Positions 36,831-47,632 are shown, counted from the first letter of the stretch. The stretch: 64,000 nucleotides of DNA from Achromobacter pulmonis (GCF_902859765.1 NZ_CADIJV010000010.1:98869-162868); one strand, 5' to 3'. Notes: generated by a model from the letters alone, not told the origin. Translations and numbers: made by a program.

Positions 36831-37484
36831 ATGGCATGGTCCCGCGATGAAATGGCGGCGCGCGCCGCGCGCGAGCTGCAAGACGGTTTTTATGTGAACC
36901 TGGGTATCGGCCTGCCGACCCTGGTGGCCAACCACGTGCCCAAGGGCGTCGAAGTCTGGCTGCAGTCCGAAAACGGCCTGCTGGGCATCGGCCCGTTCCC
37001 GACCGACGCCGAGGTCGACGCCGATCTGATCAACGCCGGCAAGCAGACGGTCACGACGCTGCCCGGCTCGTCGATCTTCTCGTCGGCCGACTCGTTCGCG
37101 ATGATCCGCGGCGGCAAGATCAACCTGGCCATCCTGGGCGCGATGCAGGTGTCCGAGAAGGGCGACCTGGCCAACTGGATGATCCCGGGCAAGATGGTCA
37201 AGGGCATGGGCGGCGCGATGGACCTGGTGGCCGGTGTCGGCCGCGTGGTCGTGCTGATGGAACACGTGGCCAAGAAGAAGGACGGCACCGAGGACGTCAA
37301 GCTGCTGCCCGAATGCAACCTGCCGTTGACCGGCGTGGGCGTGGTCGACCTGATCATCACCGATCTGGGCGTGATGGAAGTCACCGACAACGGCCTGAAG
37401 CTGCTGGAAACGGCGCCGGGCGTGACGGTGGACGAGATCCAGTCCAAGACGCTCGCCAAGCTGGATGTGTCGGCGGTCAAGTAA
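36831..37484 (+). CDS. scoB: 3-oxoacid CoA-transferase subunit B
   Basis: 217 residues. Beta subunit of the ScoAB transferase. The catalytic Glu is in [13 protein letters not shown], and [15 protein letters not shown] is the family N-terminal block. It forms an operon with scoA and is closed by a strong terminator 22 bases downstream. Confidence 0.95.
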   Translation: MAWSRDEMAARAARELQDGFYVNLGIGLPTLVANHVPKGVEVWLQSENGLLGIGPFPTDAEVDADLINAGKQTVTTLPGSSIFSSADSFAMIRGGKINLAILGAMQVSEKGDLANWMIPGKMVKGMGGAMDLVAGVGRVVVLMEHVAKKKDGTEDVKLLPECNLPLTGVGVVDLIITDLGVMEVTDNGLKLLETAPGVTVDEIQSKTLAKLDVSAVK

Positions 37485-37506
37485 GCCCGCTCGACGCCAG
37501 CATGGC

Positions 37507-37530
37507 AAACGCCCCGCAAGGGGCGTTTTT
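37507..37530. terminator. Rho-independent terminator after scoB
   Basis: A perfect 9-bp stem (37507-37515 with 37520-37528, arm AAACGCCCC) has a GCAA loop and a T run to 37530. The A run on the other side lets it also serve the convergent acetyltransferase gene. Confidence 0.92.
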
Positions 37531-37553
37531 CATTTCCGCTCCAGAAGGCGGGA

Positions 37554-38012
37554 TCAGGCCGATTCCCGCAGCAGCATGCCCACGTGCGGGATGCCGTCCT
37601 CGATATATTCGTCGGTGACCGGCGCGAAGCCGTGGCCGCCGTAGTAGCCCTTAAGCCGCGCCTGCGCGCTCAGGTAGACCGGCTCGCCCGGCCATAGCCG
37701 CGCCACCTCGGCTTTGGCGCGGCGCATCAGTTCATGGCCCAGGCCGGTGCCGCGCGCGGCCGGCGCGGTGATGACGCGGCCGATGATGGCCTGGCCGTCA
37801 TTCAGCGCGGGTTCAAGCAGGCGGCAATAGGCCAGCAGCCCGCCATTTTCCCAGGCCATCAGGTGTTCCGTCTGTCCCAGCAGGTCCTTGCCATCCATGT
37901 CGAGAAAGGCGCACTGCTGCTCGACCACGAAGACTTCCGAGCGCAGGCGCAGGATGGCGTAGAGCTCGGCCAGGGTCAGTTCGGCATGGGGTTTACAGGT
38001 CCAGGCGGGCAT
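37554..38012 (-). CDS. elaA: ElaA-type GNAT acetyltransferase
   Basis: 152 residues, as in ElaA. The N-terminal block LAELYAILRLRSEVFVVEQQ is the ElaA signature, and the acetyl-CoA loop is RGTGLGHELMRRA. The substrate is unknown. Start is ATG 38012; a 13-residue extension to 38051 is possible but does not match the family start. Confidence 0.9.
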   Translation of the reverse strand: MPAWTCKPHAELTLAELYAILRLRSEVFVVEQQCAFLDMDGKDLLGQTEHLMAWENGGLLAYCRLLEPALNDGQAIIGRVITAPAARGTGLGHELMRRAKAEVARLWPGEPVYLSAQARLKGYYGGHGFAPVTDEYIEDGIPHVGMLLRESA

Positions 38013-38122
38013 TCGAGAAAGTCCGAAAAACGGGGAGGCGGGGAGGGCCATTAGCGTACCGCAAACCGGCCCCGTTTCTTTTGAGGCACTGTTACATTAA
38101 ATCACGGGTATACCCTTAGTAT

Positions 38123-38168
38123 GAAAATGAATTTTCTTATCTAAAATTTGTGTGTAAACAGATTTACA
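38123..38168. promoter_or_regulatory. RpiR-type operator region upstream of the peptide-salvage operon
   Basis: TGTAAACAGATTTACA (38153-38168) is a perfect 6-4-6 dyad with the TGTAA...TTACA ends known from RpiR-family sites such as HexR's. GAAAATGAATTTTC (38123-38136) is a second perfect 6-2-6 dyad 16 bases upstream. Both lie in an AT-rich stretch just before the RpiR gene, so autoregulation is likely. Confidence 0.65.
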
Positions 38169-38201
38169 TAAACCTTCGCTACGCTCCCCGCCCTTTCCCC
38201 G

Positions 38202-39077
38202 ATGACCAAGGCCACACTCACGATCGCTGATCGGATCGCCCGGGCACAGCCCGCGCTGAGCCGCAAGCAGCACGAAATGGCCGAATATGTCCTGGCCCAC
38301 CAGTTCCGCGTGGCCACGATGACCATCGACGAATTCGCGGCGGCCACGGGGGTCTCGATCGCCACCGCCAACCGTTTCGCGCGGGCCCTGGACCTGCCGG
38401 GCTACCCGCAGTTCCGCGCGGAGCTGGCCCGCGGTTTCGAGGCGGCGCTGGAACCGGTCGAAAAACTGCGCACCGAGCTGGCGCATTCGGCCAGCGCGGT
38501 GCAGATCTTCGCCGCGATCCTCGAAGAAGACATCCGCAACGCCCAGCGCAATCTGCAGAATCTGGATGCCGGCGCCTGTGAGCAGGCGGTCGAGGCGATC
38601 CTGGCCGCCGACCGCGTCTTCATCATCGGGTTCGGCGCCAGCGGGTTCCTGGCCGGCATGCTGCAGCGCGGACTGTGCATGCACCTGCATTCGGTCGAGT
38701 CGCTGGCCGGCCCGGGCGGCGTGTCGCATGCGGCGCGGCAGATGTCGCGCATGACCAGCAAGGACCTGGTGATCGCCATCGGTTTTCCGCGTTATCTGGC
38801 CGATACCGTGACGCTGGCGGCCGCGGCCAAGCAGGCCGGCGTACCGGTGCTGGTGTTGACCGACAAGCCCACTTCGCCGCTGGCGCCGACGGCATCCGTG
38901 GTGTTGTACGCGGTGTCCGGCCGCCAACTGATCCCCAATTCCGAAACCGCCGCGCTGGGCCTGATCGAGGCCCTGTCGGCGGCGGTGGCCTATCGGGCCA
39001 AGAATTCCGTCGCGGCCGCCGCTGGGGTGACCCAGTCCGTGATGCCGTGGCTCATCCATGGAGTAGGTAAACGATGA
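38202..39077 (+). CDS. MurR/RpiR-family regulator of the peptide-salvage operon
   Basis: 291 residues. N-terminal HTH_6 (residues 1-77, with FAAATGVSIATANRFARAL) and C-terminal SIS domain (about 128-260, with VFIIGFGASGFLAGML). These regulators usually sense phosphorylated sugars, so control of a peptide or glutathione operon is noteworthy. The stop overlaps the start of the isoaspartyl peptidase gene (ATGA). Perfect dyads lie 34-79 bases before its start. No strong Shine-Dalgarno is seen. Confidence 0.9.
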   Translation: MTKATLTIADRIARAQPALSRKQHEMAEYVLAHQFRVATMTIDEFAAATGVSIATANRFARALDLPGYPQFRAELARGFEAALEPVEKLRTELAHSASAVQIFAAILEEDIRNAQRNLQNLDAGACEQAVEAILAADRVFIIGFGASGFLAGMLQRGLCMHLHSVESLAGPGGVSHAARQMSRMTSKDLVIAIGFPRYLADTVTLAAAAKQAGVPVLVLTDKPTSPLAPTASVVLYAVSGRQLIPNSETAALGLIEALSAAVAYRAKNSVAAAAGVTQSVMPWLIHGVGKR

Positions 39078-40054
39078 TTCAACCCGTGATCGCGATTCAC
39101 GGTGGCGCCGGCGCGATGTCCCGCGCGGCCATGTCGCCCGAGAAAGAACAGGAATACCTGAGCGCGCTCGAATCGATCCTGACCGCCGGCCAGGCCGTGC
39201 TGGCCCGTGGCGGCAGCGCGCTGGACGCGGTGACCGAAGCCGTGCGCCTGCTGGAAGACTGCCCGCTGTTCAACGCCGGGCACGGCGCCGTGTTCACCAG
39301 CGCCGCCACGCACGAGCTGGACGCGTCCATCATGGACGGCGCCACGCTGCGTTCGGGCGCCATCGCCAACGTCAATTGCGTGCGCAACCCGGTGTTCGCC
39401 GCGCGCAAGGTCATGGAATCCAGCAAGCACGTGTTTTTCGTCGGCGAGGGCGCCGAGGCCTTCGCGCGCGATGCCGGCCTGGAAATCGTCGATCCCGCCT
39501 ATTTCTCGACCGAGGCGCGCCGCGAGCAATTGCTGCGGGTGCAGCGCGAAACGCCGGAAGCAGCGGTGCTGGACCACGACGGCCAGGCCATGGTCGCGCG
39601 CGGCCAGCCGGCGCCGGCCGATCCGCTGGATGCGGACAAGAAGTTCGGCACCGTCGGCGCCGTGGCGGTGGATGCGCAGGGCAACCTGGCCGCGGCCACG
39701 TCCACCGGCGGCATCACCAACAAGCAGGTCGGCCGCGTCGGCGATGCGCCGCTGATCGGCGCCGGCACCTATGCCAGTAACCGGACCTGCGCCGTGTCCA
39801 CCACGGGCACCGGCGAGATGTTCATCCGCATGGTCGCCGCCTATGACGTGGCGGCCCAGATGGAATACTGCGGCGCGTCGCTGGAAACGGCGGCCAACCG
39901 CGTCGTGATGGAAAAACTGCCCACCATCGGCGGCAAGGGCGGCCTGGTGGCCGTCGACGCCAAGGGCAATGTGGCCTTGCCGTTCAACACGGAAGGCATG
40001 TACCGCGGTTACGCCCGCGTCGGCGAGAAGCCGGTCACTGCCATCTACCGCTGA
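39074..40054 (+). CDS. iaaA: Isoaspartyl peptidase/L-asparaginase (Ntn-hydrolase)
   Basis: 326 residues of plant-type asparaginase. The precursor self-cleaves before the catalytic Thr193 in [10 protein letters not shown]. The N-terminal [11 protein letters not shown] and NAGHGAVFT are family hallmarks, and [11 protein letters not shown] follows the Thr. It removes isoaspartyl residues from peptides and hydrolyses asparagine. ATG 39074 overlaps the RpiR stop and has GGAG 12 bases upstream. In E. coli the same gene sits directly before gsiABCD, as it does here. Confidence 0.95.
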   Translation: MIQPVIAIHGGAGAMSRAAMSPEKEQEYLSALESILTAGQAVLARGGSALDAVTEAVRLLEDCPLFNAGHGAVFTSAATHELDASIMDGATLRSGAIANVNCVRNPVFAARKVMESSKHVFFVGEGAEAFARDAGLEIVDPAYFSTEARREQLLRVQRETPEAAVLDHDGQAMVARGQPAPADPLDADKKFGTVGAVAVDAQGNLAAATSTGGITNKQVGRVGDAPLIGAGTYASNRTCAVSTTGTGEMFIRMVAAYDVAAQMEYCGASLETAANRVVMEKLPTIGGKGGLVAVDAKGNVALPFNTEGMYRGYARVGEKPVTAIYR

Positions 40055-40100
40055 GCGGCGGCGGGCTTCGTTTTTGTCAGTTTTGGGGATTACTAGAGAT

Positions 40101-41987
40101 ATGGTTGATCGCGCAAACAGCCTGGCGCTGCCGGATAACCGCGTGGTCCAGGTCGACGACCTGACGGTGCGCTTCGTGGGTTCGGAGCGCACGGTCGAAG
40201 CCGTGCGCAACCTGTCGTTCCATGTGGACCGGGGTGAAACCCTGGCCATCGTGGGCGAATCGGGTTCGGGCAAGTCGGTGACGTCGCTGGCGCTGATGCG
40301 CCTGGTGGAACATGGCGGCGGCCGTATCGCCCAGGGCCGCATGGCCCTGCGCCGCCGCAACGGTTCCGTGATCGACCTGGTCGGCGCCAACCAGCGCGTG
40401 ATGCGCAATGTGCGCGGCGCCGACATGGCCATGATCTTCCAGGAGCCGATGACGTCCTTGAACCCGGTGTTCACCGCCGGCGACCAGATCGCCGAGTCGA
40501 TCCGCGAGCACCAGGGCATGGATGCCGCCGCCGCGCGCGCCGAGGCCCTGCGCATGCTGGAGCAGGTGCGCATCCCGGAAGCCAAGTCGGTGCTGAACCG
40601 TTACCCGCACCAGTTGTCGGGCGGCATGCGCCAGCGCGTCATGATCGCCATGGCGCTGGCTTGCAAGCCGGCGCTGCTGATCGCTGACGAGCCCACCACC
40701 GCGCTGGATGTCACCATCCAGGCGCAGATCCTCCAGCTGATCCGTCAGTTGCAGGAAGAAATGCACATGGGCGTGGTGTTCATCACCCACGACATGGGCG
40801 TGGTGGCCGAAGTGGCCGATCGCGTGCTGGTCATGTACCGCGGCGACAAGGTCGAGGAAGGGCCGTCGGCGTCGGTCTTCGCCACGCCCCGGCACGCCTA
40901 CACCCAGGCGCTGCTGTCGGCCGTGCCGAAGCTGGGCGCGATGCAGGGTACCGACCTGCCGGCGCGCTTTCCGCTGCTGCAGGTGGATGGCAAGGCCCAG
41001 CCGGTGGCCGAGCCGGGCGCCGCCAGCACGCAGGAAGTGCCGGCCGCGCACCGCGAGCCCATCTTGAGCGTGCGCAACCTGGTCACGCGTTTCGACCTGC
41101 GCGGCGGCATCCTGAGCCGGGTGCAGCGCCGCGTGCACGCGGTGGAGAAAGTCAGCTTCGACCTGTACCCCGGCGAGACGCTGTCGCTGGTGGGCGAGTC
41201 CGGTTGCGGCAAGTCCACCACCGGCCGCTCGCTGCTGCGCCTGGTGGAAAGCCAGGGCGGCGAGATCCGCTTTGGCGGTCGCGACATCGTGAGCCTGAAG
41301 ACCAGCGAGCTGCAATCGCTGCGCCGCGACATCCAGTTCGTGTTCCAGGACCCGTTCGCGTCGCTCGATCCGCGCGTCACGGTGGGCTTCTCGATCATGG
41401 AGCCGTTGCTGGTGCATGGCGTGGCCAAGGGCAAGCAGGCCGAGCAGCGTGTGGCCGAGCTGCTCGAACGCGTCGGCCTGCCGCCGGAAATGGCGCAGCG
41501 CTATCCGCATGAATTCTCCGGCGGCCAGCGCCAGCGCATCTGTATCGCGCGCGCCCTGGCCCTCAATCCCAAGGTCGTGATCGCCGATGAATCGGTCTCG
41601 GCGCTCGATGTGTCGATCCAGGCGCAGATCGTCAACCTGCTGATCGATCTGCAGCGCGACATGGGCATTGCGTTCCTGTTCATTTCGCACGACATGGCCG
41701 TGGTCGAACGTGTCAGCCACCGCGTGGCCGTCATGTACCTGGGGCAGATCGTCGAGATCGGCCCGCGCCGGGCGATTTTCGAGAACCCGCAGCACCCGTA
41801 CACCAAGAAGCTGATGGCGGCCGTGCCGATCGCCGATCCGGCGCGCCGCCACATGAAGCGCACCTTGTTGTCCGATGAAATCCCCAGCCCCATCCGCCGG
41901 CTCGGCGACGAGCCGGTGGTGCAGCCGCTGGTGCAGGTAGGAACCGATCACTTCGTCGCCCGTCATCCGGTCGGCGGAGCGTATTGA
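40101..41987 (+). CDS. gsiA: Glutathione/dipeptide import ATP-binding protein GsiA (dual ATPase)
   Basis: 628 residues with two complete ABC domains. The first has Walker A GESGSGKS, signature LSGGMRQR and Walker B LLIADEP. The second has [16 protein letters not shown] and VVIADES. It drives uptake through GsiCD. ATG 40101 is the family start; an in-frame run from 39969 overlaps iaaA and is rejected. The linker near residues 295-315 is Ala/Pro-rich. Confidence 0.94.
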   Translation: MVDRANSLALPDNRVVQVDDLTVRFVGSERTVEAVRNLSFHVDRGETLAIVGESGSGKSVTSLALMRLVEHGGGRIAQGRMALRRRNGSVIDLVGANQRVMRNVRGADMAMIFQEPMTSLNPVFTAGDQIAESIREHQGMDAAAARAEALRMLEQVRIPEAKSVLNRYPHQLSGGMRQRVMIAMALACKPALLIADEPTTALDVTIQAQILQLIRQLQEEMHMGVVFITHDMGVVAEVADRVLVMYRGDKVEEGPSASVFATPRHAYTQALLSAVPKLGAMQGTDLPARFPLLQVDGKAQPVAEPGAASTQEVPAAHREPILSVRNLVTRFDLRGGILSRVQRRVHAVEKVSFDLYPGETLSLVGESGCGKSTTGRSLLRLVESQGGEIRFGGRDIVSLKTSELQSLRRDIQFVFQDPFASLDPRVTVGFSIMEPLLVHGVAKGKQAEQRVAELLERVGLPPEMAQRYPHEFSGGQRQRICIARALALNPKVVIADESVSALDVSIQAQIVNLLIDLQRDMGIAFLFISHDMAVVERVSHRVAVMYLGQIVEIGPRRAIFENPQHPYTKKLMAAVPIADPARRHMKRTLLSDEIPSPIRRLGDEPVVQPLVQVGTDHFVARHPVGGAY

Positions 41988-42053
41988 GTCTGTTGTCGTA
42001 CTTGTTTTTCTTCCACCAAACCCCCTAATTCCGCACAGGAACCAGGAGTTGCA

Positions 42054-43607
42054 ATGATGAAAGTTCTGCGCCCCACCAAGCTGATGGCCGCCGCCGCGGT
42101 GGCCTTCGGCGTGCTCACTTCGCCGCTGGCGCATGCTGCCAAGGACGTGACGTTTGCCGTCTCCATCGCGCTGGAAACGCTCGACCCGTACAACACCAAC
42201 AGCACGCTGAACCAGGCGGCCGGCAAGGCCTACTACGAAGGCCTGTTCGAGTTCGACAAGGACCTGAAGATCCAGAAGGTGCTGGCCACCGACTACACCG
42301 TCAGCGAAGACGGCCTGGTGTACACCTTCAAGCTGCGCCCCGGCGTCAAGTTCCATGACGGCACCGATTTCAACGCCGAAGCCGTCAAGGTCAACTTCGA
42401 CCGTCCGTCCAACCCGGACAACCGCCTGTCGCGCTACATCCAGTTCAGCGTCATCGAGAAGACCGAAGTGGTCGATCCGCTGACCGTCAAGATCACCTTG
42501 AAGAAGCCGTTCTCGGCCTTCATCAACGCGCTGGCTCACCCGGCCGCCATGATGATCTCGCCGGCCGCCCTGGCCAAGTACGGCAAGGAAATCGGTTTCC
42601 ACCCGGTGGGCACCGGCCCGTTCGAATTCGTCGAATGGAAGCCGGCCGAGTACCTGAAGGTCAAGAAGTTCGACGGCTACTGGAAGAAGGGCTATCCGAA
42701 GATCGACACCCTGACGTTCCGCACCGTTACCGACAACAACACCCGTGCCGCCGTGGTGCAGACGGGCGAAGCGCAATTCGCCTTCCCGGTGCCGTTCGAG
42801 CAGGCCGCCGTGCTGTCCAAGAACGACAAGCTGGATGTGGTCGATCACAAGAACTCGATCATGGCCCGCTACCTGTCGATGAACACGCAGCAAAAGCCGT
42901 TCGACAACATCAAGGTGCGTCAGGCCATCAACTACGCCATCAACAAGGAAGCCCTGTCCAAGGTCGCTTTCTCGGGCTACGCCACCGTCGTCGACGGCGT
43001 CGTGCCGCAAGGCGTGGACTTCGCCTACAAGACCGGCCCGTGGCCGTACGACATCAAGAAGGCCAAGGCCCTGCTGGCCGAAGCCGGCTACCCCAATGGC
43101 TTCGAAAGCCAGCTCTGGTCCGCCTACAACGACGGCACCTCGGTGAAGGTGGTGCAGTTCCTGCAGCAGCAACTGGCGCAAGTCGGCATCAAGGTGTCGG
43201 TCGAGGTGCTGGAATCGGGCCAGCGCGTGCAGCGCGTGCAACAGGTGCAAAAGCCTGAGGACGCCAAGGTCCGCATGTACTACGCCGGCTGGTCGTCCTC
43301 GACCGGCGAAGCCGACTGGGGCCTGCGTCCGCTGCTGACCACCGCCGCGTTCCCGCCGGTGCTCAACAACGTGTCGTACTACTCGAACAAGTCGGTTGAC
43401 GACGGCGTCCAGCAAGCCCTGGCGACCACCGATCGCGCCAAGAAGACCGAGATCTACAAGAACGTTCAGGAAACCATCTGGAAGGATGCCCCGTGGGCCT
43501 TCCTGGTGACCCAGAACAACCTGTACGTCAAGTCGAAGAACCTGTCGGGCGTGTACGTGGAACCGGACACCTCGTTCTGGTTCGGCGACATCGATCTGAA
43601 GCAGTAA
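42054..43607 (+). CDS. gsiB: Glutathione/dipeptide-binding protein GsiB
   Basis: 517 residues of cluster C (DppA/OppA/GsiB) binding protein. A signal peptide ends near AHA|AKDV. The body shows [19 protein letters not shown] and the C-terminal [20 protein letters not shown]. It binds glutathione or related peptides in the periplasm. ATG 42054 has AGGAG at 42043-42047. A perfect hairpin lies after its stop, probably keeping its mRNA abundant. Confidence 0.93.
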   Translation: MMKVLRPTKLMAAAAVAFGVLTSPLAHAAKDVTFAVSIALETLDPYNTNSTLNQAAGKAYYEGLFEFDKDLKIQKVLATDYTVSEDGLVYTFKLRPGVKFHDGTDFNAEAVKVNFDRPSNPDNRLSRYIQFSVIEKTEVVDPLTVKITLKKPFSAFINALAHPAAMMISPAALAKYGKEIGFHPVGTGPFEFVEWKPAEYLKVKKFDGYWKKGYPKIDTLTFRTVTDNNTRAAVVQTGEAQFAFPVPFEQAAVLSKNDKLDVVDHKNSIMARYLSMNTQQKPFDNIKVRQAINYAINKEALSKVAFSGYATVVDGVVPQGVDFAYKTGPWPYDIKKAKALLAEAGYPNGFESQLWSAYNDGTSVKVVQFLQQQLAQVGIKVSVEVLESGQRVQRVQQVQKPEDAKVRMYYAGWSSSTGEADWGLRPLLTTAAFPPVLNNVSYYSNKSVDDGVQQALATTDRAKKTEIYKNVQETIWKDAPWAFLVTQNNLYVKSKNLSGVYVEPDTSFWFGDIDLKQ

Positions 43608-43653
43608 TCCGGCGGTAACTCTCGGGGCCGCGAGGCCCTTGCAAGGCCACATA

Positions 43654-43678
43654 CGGCGGGGACGCGGTGTCCCCGCCG
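43654..43678 (+). other. Intercistronic hairpin between gsiB and gsiC
   Basis: A perfect 10-bp stem (43654-43663 with 43669-43678, arm CGGCGGGGAC) has a 5-base loop and no T run, 47 bases after the gsiB stop. It is suited to protecting the 3' end of the abundant binding-protein message. Confidence 0.75.
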
Positions 43679-43695
43679 ATGTTGCAGGAATTTCA

Positions 43696-44616
43696 ATGCT
43701 GACCTACATCGTCAAACGTCTTTTGGGCATGATCCCCACGCTGCTGCTGGTGGCCGTGGTCGTGTTCCTGTTTGTGCACATGCTTCCGGGCGACCCGGCG
43801 CGACTGGCCGCGGGCCAGGAGGCCGACCAGCAGACCGTCGAACTGGTGCGCAAGGAACTCGGGCTGGATCTGCCCCTGCCGCAGCAATTCGTGCGCTATT
43901 TCAGCCACATGCTGCAAGGCGACCTGGGTACCTCGCTGCGTACCAAGCGTCCCGTCTCGACCGAAATCGCCGATCGTTTCATGCCCACGCTGTGGCTGAC
44001 GATCGCCAGCATGGCCTGGTCCGTCACCTTCGGCATGATCATCGGGATCGTGTCGGCGGTCTGGCGCAACCGTTGGCCCGATCGCCTGGGCATGACGCTG
44101 GCGGTGTCCGGCATCTCGTTCCCCGCGTTCGCGCTGGGCATGATGCTGATGCAGATATTTTCCGTGAACCTGGGCTGGCTGCCGACCGTGGGCGCTTCCA
44201 GCTGGAAACACTACATTCTTCCGTCCATCACGCTGGGCGCGGCGGTGGCCGCGGTGATGGCGCGCTTCACCCGCGCTTCCTTCGTCGAAGTGGTGCAGGA
44301 AGACTTCGTGCGCACCGCTCGCGCCAAGGGCCTGAGCGAGCGCCGCGTGGTCATCAAGCACGCGCTGCGCAACGCGCTGATTCCGGTCGTCACCATGATG
44401 GGCCTGCAATTCGGCTTCCTGCTGGGAGGCTCGATCGTGGTCGAGACGGTGTTCAACTGGCCCGGCCTCGGCCGCCTGCTGGTCGATGCCGTGACCCAGC
44501 GCGACTACCCGGTGATTCAGGGCCTGGTGCTGCTGTTCTCGTTCGAATTCATCCTGATCAACCTGATTGTCGACGTGCTCTATGGCGTCATCAATCCCAG
44601 CATCCGTTACAAGTGA
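43696..44616 (+). CDS. gsiC: Glutathione/dipeptide transport permease GsiC
   Basis: 306 residues and six membrane helices of the DppB/GsiC type. The start [20 protein letters not shown] and the EAA loop region [20 protein letters not shown] are diagnostic. ATG 43696 is preceded by GCAGGA. An earlier in-frame ATG at 43639 lies before the hairpin and is rejected. Confidence 0.94.
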   Translation: MLTYIVKRLLGMIPTLLLVAVVVFLFVHMLPGDPARLAAGQEADQQTVELVRKELGLDLPLPQQFVRYFSHMLQGDLGTSLRTKRPVSTEIADRFMPTLWLTIASMAWSVTFGMIIGIVSAVWRNRWPDRLGMTLAVSGISFPAFALGMMLMQIFSVNLGWLPTVGASSWKHYILPSITLGAAVAAVMARFTRASFVEVVQEDFVRTARAKGLSERRVVIKHALRNALIPVVTMMGLQFGFLLGGSIVVETVFNWPGLGRLLVDAVTQRDYPVIQGLVLLFSFEFILINLIVDVLYGVINPSIRYK

Positions 44617-44623
44617 GGCGGCC

Positions 44624-45526
44624 ATGAGCAATACGACACCCGCCGCAACCGTTGCCGCCGCCGCGCCCAAGAACGACGTGCGCACGCCCGCCACCGAGTT
44701 CTGGCGCAAATTCAAGAAGCAGAAGCTGGCCGTGGGCGCCGGCGTCTTCGTCCTGCTGCTGGTCGTGGTGGCGATCCTCGCTCCCTGGATCGTGCCGTTC
44801 GACCCGGAGAACTTCTTCGACTACGACGCCCTCAACGCCGGCCCGTCCTGGGCCCACTGGCTGGGCGTGGACTCGCTCGGTCGCGACATTTTCAGCCGCA
44901 TCATCATGGGCGCGCGCATTTCGCTGGCTGCCGGCTTCCTGTCCGTCGCCATGGGCGCCATCGTCGGCACCTTCATGGGCCTGATGGCCGGCTACTACGA
45001 GGGCTGGTGGGAACGCATCACCATGCGCGTCTCGGACGTGCTGCTGGCCTTTCCCGGCATGCTGCTGGCGATCGGCGTGGTCGCCATCCTGGGCTCGAGC
45101 ATGGTCAACGTGATTGTCGCCGTGGCCGTGTTCAGCGTGCCGGCGTTTGCCCGTCTGGTGCGCGGCAACACGCTCTCGATCAAGCAGATGACCTACGTCG
45201 AGGCGGTCAAGAGCGTGGGCGCGTCCGACTGGACCATCATCATGCGCCACATTCTGCCCGGCACGATCTCGCCGATCGTGGTGTATGGCACGATGCGCAT
45301 CGGCACCTCGATCATTACCGCGGCCAGCCTGTCGTTCCTGGGCATGGGCGCCTCGCCTCCCACGCCGGAGTGGGGCGCGATGCTGAACGAGGCGCGCGCC
45401 GACATGGTGATCGCCCCGCACGTGGCGATCTTCCCGGCCCTGGCGATCTTCCTGACCGTGTTGGCGTTCAACCTGCTGGGCGACGGCCTGCGCGACGCGC
45501 TCGATCCCAAGATCGACCGCAAGTAA
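44624..45526 (+). CDS. gsiD: Glutathione/dipeptide transport permease GsiD
   Basis: 300 residues, DppC/GsiD type. A cytoplasmic tail is followed by the first helix ([20 protein letters not shown]) and the [19 protein letters not shown] block. The EAA-type loop is [22 protein letters not shown] 44624 is 7 bases after the gsiC stop. The N-terminal 25 residues are Ala/Thr-rich and variable. Confidence 0.94.
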   Translation: MSNTTPAATVAAAAPKNDVRTPATEFWRKFKKQKLAVGAGVFVLLLVVVAILAPWIVPFDPENFFDYDALNAGPSWAHWLGVDSLGRDIFSRIIMGARISLAAGFLSVAMGAIVGTFMGLMAGYYEGWWERITMRVSDVLLAFPGMLLAIGVVAILGSSMVNVIVAVAVFSVPAFARLVRGNTLSIKQMTYVEAVKSVGASDWTIIMRHILPGTISPIVVYGTMRIGTSIITAASLSFLGMGASPPTPEWGAMLNEARADMVIAPHVAIFPALAIFLTVLAFNLLGDGLRDALDPKIDRK

Positions 45527-45549
45527 GCGCCGAGCGGATAATGGTTATC

Positions 45550-45575
45550 GCGCCGTGCCCCGCGGGGCACGGCGC
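45550..45575 (+). repeat. Perfect 26-bp palindrome after gsiD
   Basis: Bases 45550-45575 read the same on both strands and are almost wholly G/C. The palindrome starts 23 bases after the gsiD stop and can fold into a very stable hairpin. Confidence 0.85.
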
Positions 45576-45607
45576 GGCATCGGTTCCCTTGCCGCCGCCC
45601 GCGTCCG

Positions 45608-45631
45608 GGCGCCCGCCTCGCGGCGGGCGCC
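45608..45631 (+). repeat. Second strong hairpin before the P1 aminopeptidase gene
   Basis: A perfect 10-bp stem (45608-45617 with 45622-45631, arm GGCGCCCGCC) has a TCGC loop, 32 bases after the 26-bp palindrome. No T run is present, so the two hairpins probably modulate rather than stop read-through. Confidence 0.8.
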
Positions 45632-45691
45632 ACGGCTACGCAGGACGGCGGCATTTTGCATTCTGGAGCGTGGCGACACGCAGCGACAAGC

Positions 45692-46786
45692 ATGGAAAAA
45701 CAAGCGCTGGACCAACCCCGCGTCGGCAAGCTGGAAGCCGGCCCGCTGGACTCGATCTGCGACGTGGGCGACATCACCGTCGGCCACTGCACGCTGGCCG
45801 ATGGCGCGCTGCAGACCGGCGTGACCGTGCTGCGGCCGCATGGCGGCGACCTCTATCTGGACAAGGTGCCGGCGGCCGCCACGGTGCTGAACGGTTTCGG
45901 CAAGAGCACCGGCCTAGTCCAGGTACAAGAGTTGGGCGTGCTGGAAACGCCGGTCGCGCTGACCAACACCTTTGGCGTGGGCACCGTGGCCAACGCCCAG
46001 ATCCGCGCGGCGATTGCCGCTAATCCCGAGATCGGCCGCGGCATGGCCACGGTCAATCCACTCGTGTTCGAGTGCAATGATGGCTATCTCAACGATATCC
46101 AGGCCATGGCGGTGCAGGAATCGCACTACACCGACGCGCTGGCCGCCGCGGACAAGCGGATGGCGCAGGGCGCGGTCGGCGCCGGGCGCGGCATGTCGTG
46201 TTTTTCGTTCAAGGGCGGCATCGGCTCGGCCTCGCGCGTGGCGCCGATCCAGCCGGGGCTGCGTTATACCGTGGGCGCGCTGGTGCTGGCCAACTTCGGC
46301 CGCCTGCCCAACCTGACCGTGGCCGGCCGGCCATTCGGCCGGCGGCTGGCGGACCAATTGGATCGCGGCTTGGCGCAGGCCGGCGAGAATGCCGCCATCG
46401 TGCCGGAGAAGGGCTCCATCATTCTGCTGGTGGCGACCGACGCGCCGCTCGACGCGCGCCAGTTGCGCCGCCTGTCGCTGCGCGCCGGCGCCGGCCTGGC
46501 CCGCACCGGCTCGGTGTTCGGGCACGGCAGCGGCGACATCGCCTTGGCGTTCTCCACCGCGTACACCGTGCCGCAACAGGCCGAGCGTGCGATGCCGGCG
46601 CTCGCCATGCTGCACGAAACCCGCATCGATCCGCTGTTCGAGGCGGCGGCCGAGGCCTGCGAGCAGGCCATCATCGCCGCGCTCTGGCGTGCCGAGGGCG
46701 TGCATGGCCGCGACGGCCATCACCGCGCCGCCATCCGCGATGCCGCGCCCGCCTGGCGCCAATGGCTGGCGGACACCGAATTCTGA
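45692..46786 (+). CDS. DmpA-type P1-family aminopeptidase (S58 Ntn hydrolase)
   Basis: 364 residues. S58 enzymes (DmpA, BapA) self-cleave at a Gly-Ser bond and use the new N-terminal Ser to release D- or L-amino acids, often from beta-peptides. The Gly241-Ser242 pair in EKGSIILLVATDAPL is the cleavage point, and NTFGVGTVANAQI and GRGMSCFSFKGGIG are family blocks. ATG 45692 has a weak ribosome site, and the strong hairpins upstream may dampen its translation. It lies between the importer genes and another D-specific peptidase. Confidence 0.92.
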   Translation: MEKQALDQPRVGKLEAGPLDSICDVGDITVGHCTLADGALQTGVTVLRPHGGDLYLDKVPAAATVLNGFGKSTGLVQVQELGVLETPVALTNTFGVGTVANAQIRAAIAANPEIGRGMATVNPLVFECNDGYLNDIQAMAVQESHYTDALAAADKRMAQGAVGAGRGMSCFSFKGGIGSASRVAPIQPGLRYTVGALVLANFGRLPNLTVAGRPFGRRLADQLDRGLAQAGENAAIVPEKGSIILLVATDAPLDARQLRRLSLRAGAGLARTGSVFGHGSGDIALAFSTAYTVPQQAERAMPALAMLHETRIDPLFEAAAEACEQAIIAALWRAEGVHGRDGHHRAAIRDAAPAWRQWLADTEF

Positions 46787-46805
46787 ATCCCATCGAGGCA
46801 TTCCC

Positions 46806-47624
46806 ATGAAGATCCTTATTTCCACCGATATCGAGGGCGTCGCCGGCGTCTTCCATGCTGAACAAGTGCGCGCCGGCAATGGCGAATACGAGCGTGCCCG
46901 CGCCTGGATGACCGGCGAGGCCAATGCCGCGGTGCAAGGCGCGCTCGCGGGCGGCGCCACGCAGGTCCTGGTCAATGATTCGCATGGCGGCTTTCGCAAC
47001 CTGCTGCCGGACGGCCTGGACGAGCGCGCTCGCCTGGTGTTGGGCAAGCCGCGTTACCTGGGCATGATGGGCGGCCTGGAAGAGGGCTGCGACGCCGTCT
47101 TCATGATCGGCTACCACTCACGCTCGCAGGGCCGCGGCGTGCTGGCGCACACCATCAACAGCTTCGCCTTCGCGCGCGTCTTCATCAACGGCATGGAACT
47201 GGGCGAGGCGGGCCTGTACGGCGCGCTGGCGGGCGAGATGGGCGTGCCGGTCATCCTGGCCACCGGCGACGACGTGTTCATCGCCGAGACCGCCGACCTG
47301 TTCCCGGGGGCGCAGTGGGTGCAGACCAAGGTGGCGCACGGCCAGGGCAGCGGCGTGACGCTGTCGCCGGCGGCAGCGCGCCGCGCCATCGCCGCCGCCG
47401 CCGAGACGGCGGTGCGCGATCTGAGAAAGGCGGTTCCGTTCCGTATCGCGCCCCCTATAGAATGCCGGTTGCAGACCCAGAGCGCGGCCCTTGCCGACCT
47501 GTTCTGCATGTGGCCCGCGCTCGAACGCGTGGACGGCGTGACCCTGCGGTTCACCACCGACAGCATGCAGTCCGCCATCCGCACGCTCAACAGCCTGGCC
47601 GCCATGTCCTTCATGTTGCGCTAA
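46806..47624 (+). CDS. DppA-type D-aminopeptidase (M55)
   Basis: 272 residues. The zinc ligands of B. subtilis DppA are conserved in place: Asp8 and Glu10 (STDIEG), His60 (NDSHGG) and His104 (GYHS), with the catalytic His115. It releases D-amino acids from the N-terminus of short peptides, e.g. from peptidoglycan. The start is ATG 46806, 19 bases after the P1 gene. In several Gram-negatives a dppA-like gene accompanies dipeptide importers. Confidence 0.92.
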   Translation: MKILISTDIEGVAGVFHAEQVRAGNGEYERARAWMTGEANAAVQGALAGGATQVLVNDSHGGFRNLLPDGLDERARLVLGKPRYLGMMGGLEEGCDAVFMIGYHSRSQGRGVLAHTINSFAFARVFINGMELGEAGLYGALAGEMGVPVILATGDDVFIAETADLFPGAQWVQTKVAHGQGSGVTLSPAAARRAIAAAAETAVRDLRKAVPFRIAPPIECRLQTQSAALADLFCMWPALERVDGVTLRFTTDSMQSAIRTLNSLAAMSFMLR

Positions 47625-47632
47625 GGAAACCC

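Noticed and set aside
40077-43652. 1191-codon open frame on the minus strand opposite gsiA-gsiB
   Set aside because: High-GC antisense shadow. It is His/Gln/Arg-rich with no domain, and the plus-strand genes are clearly real.
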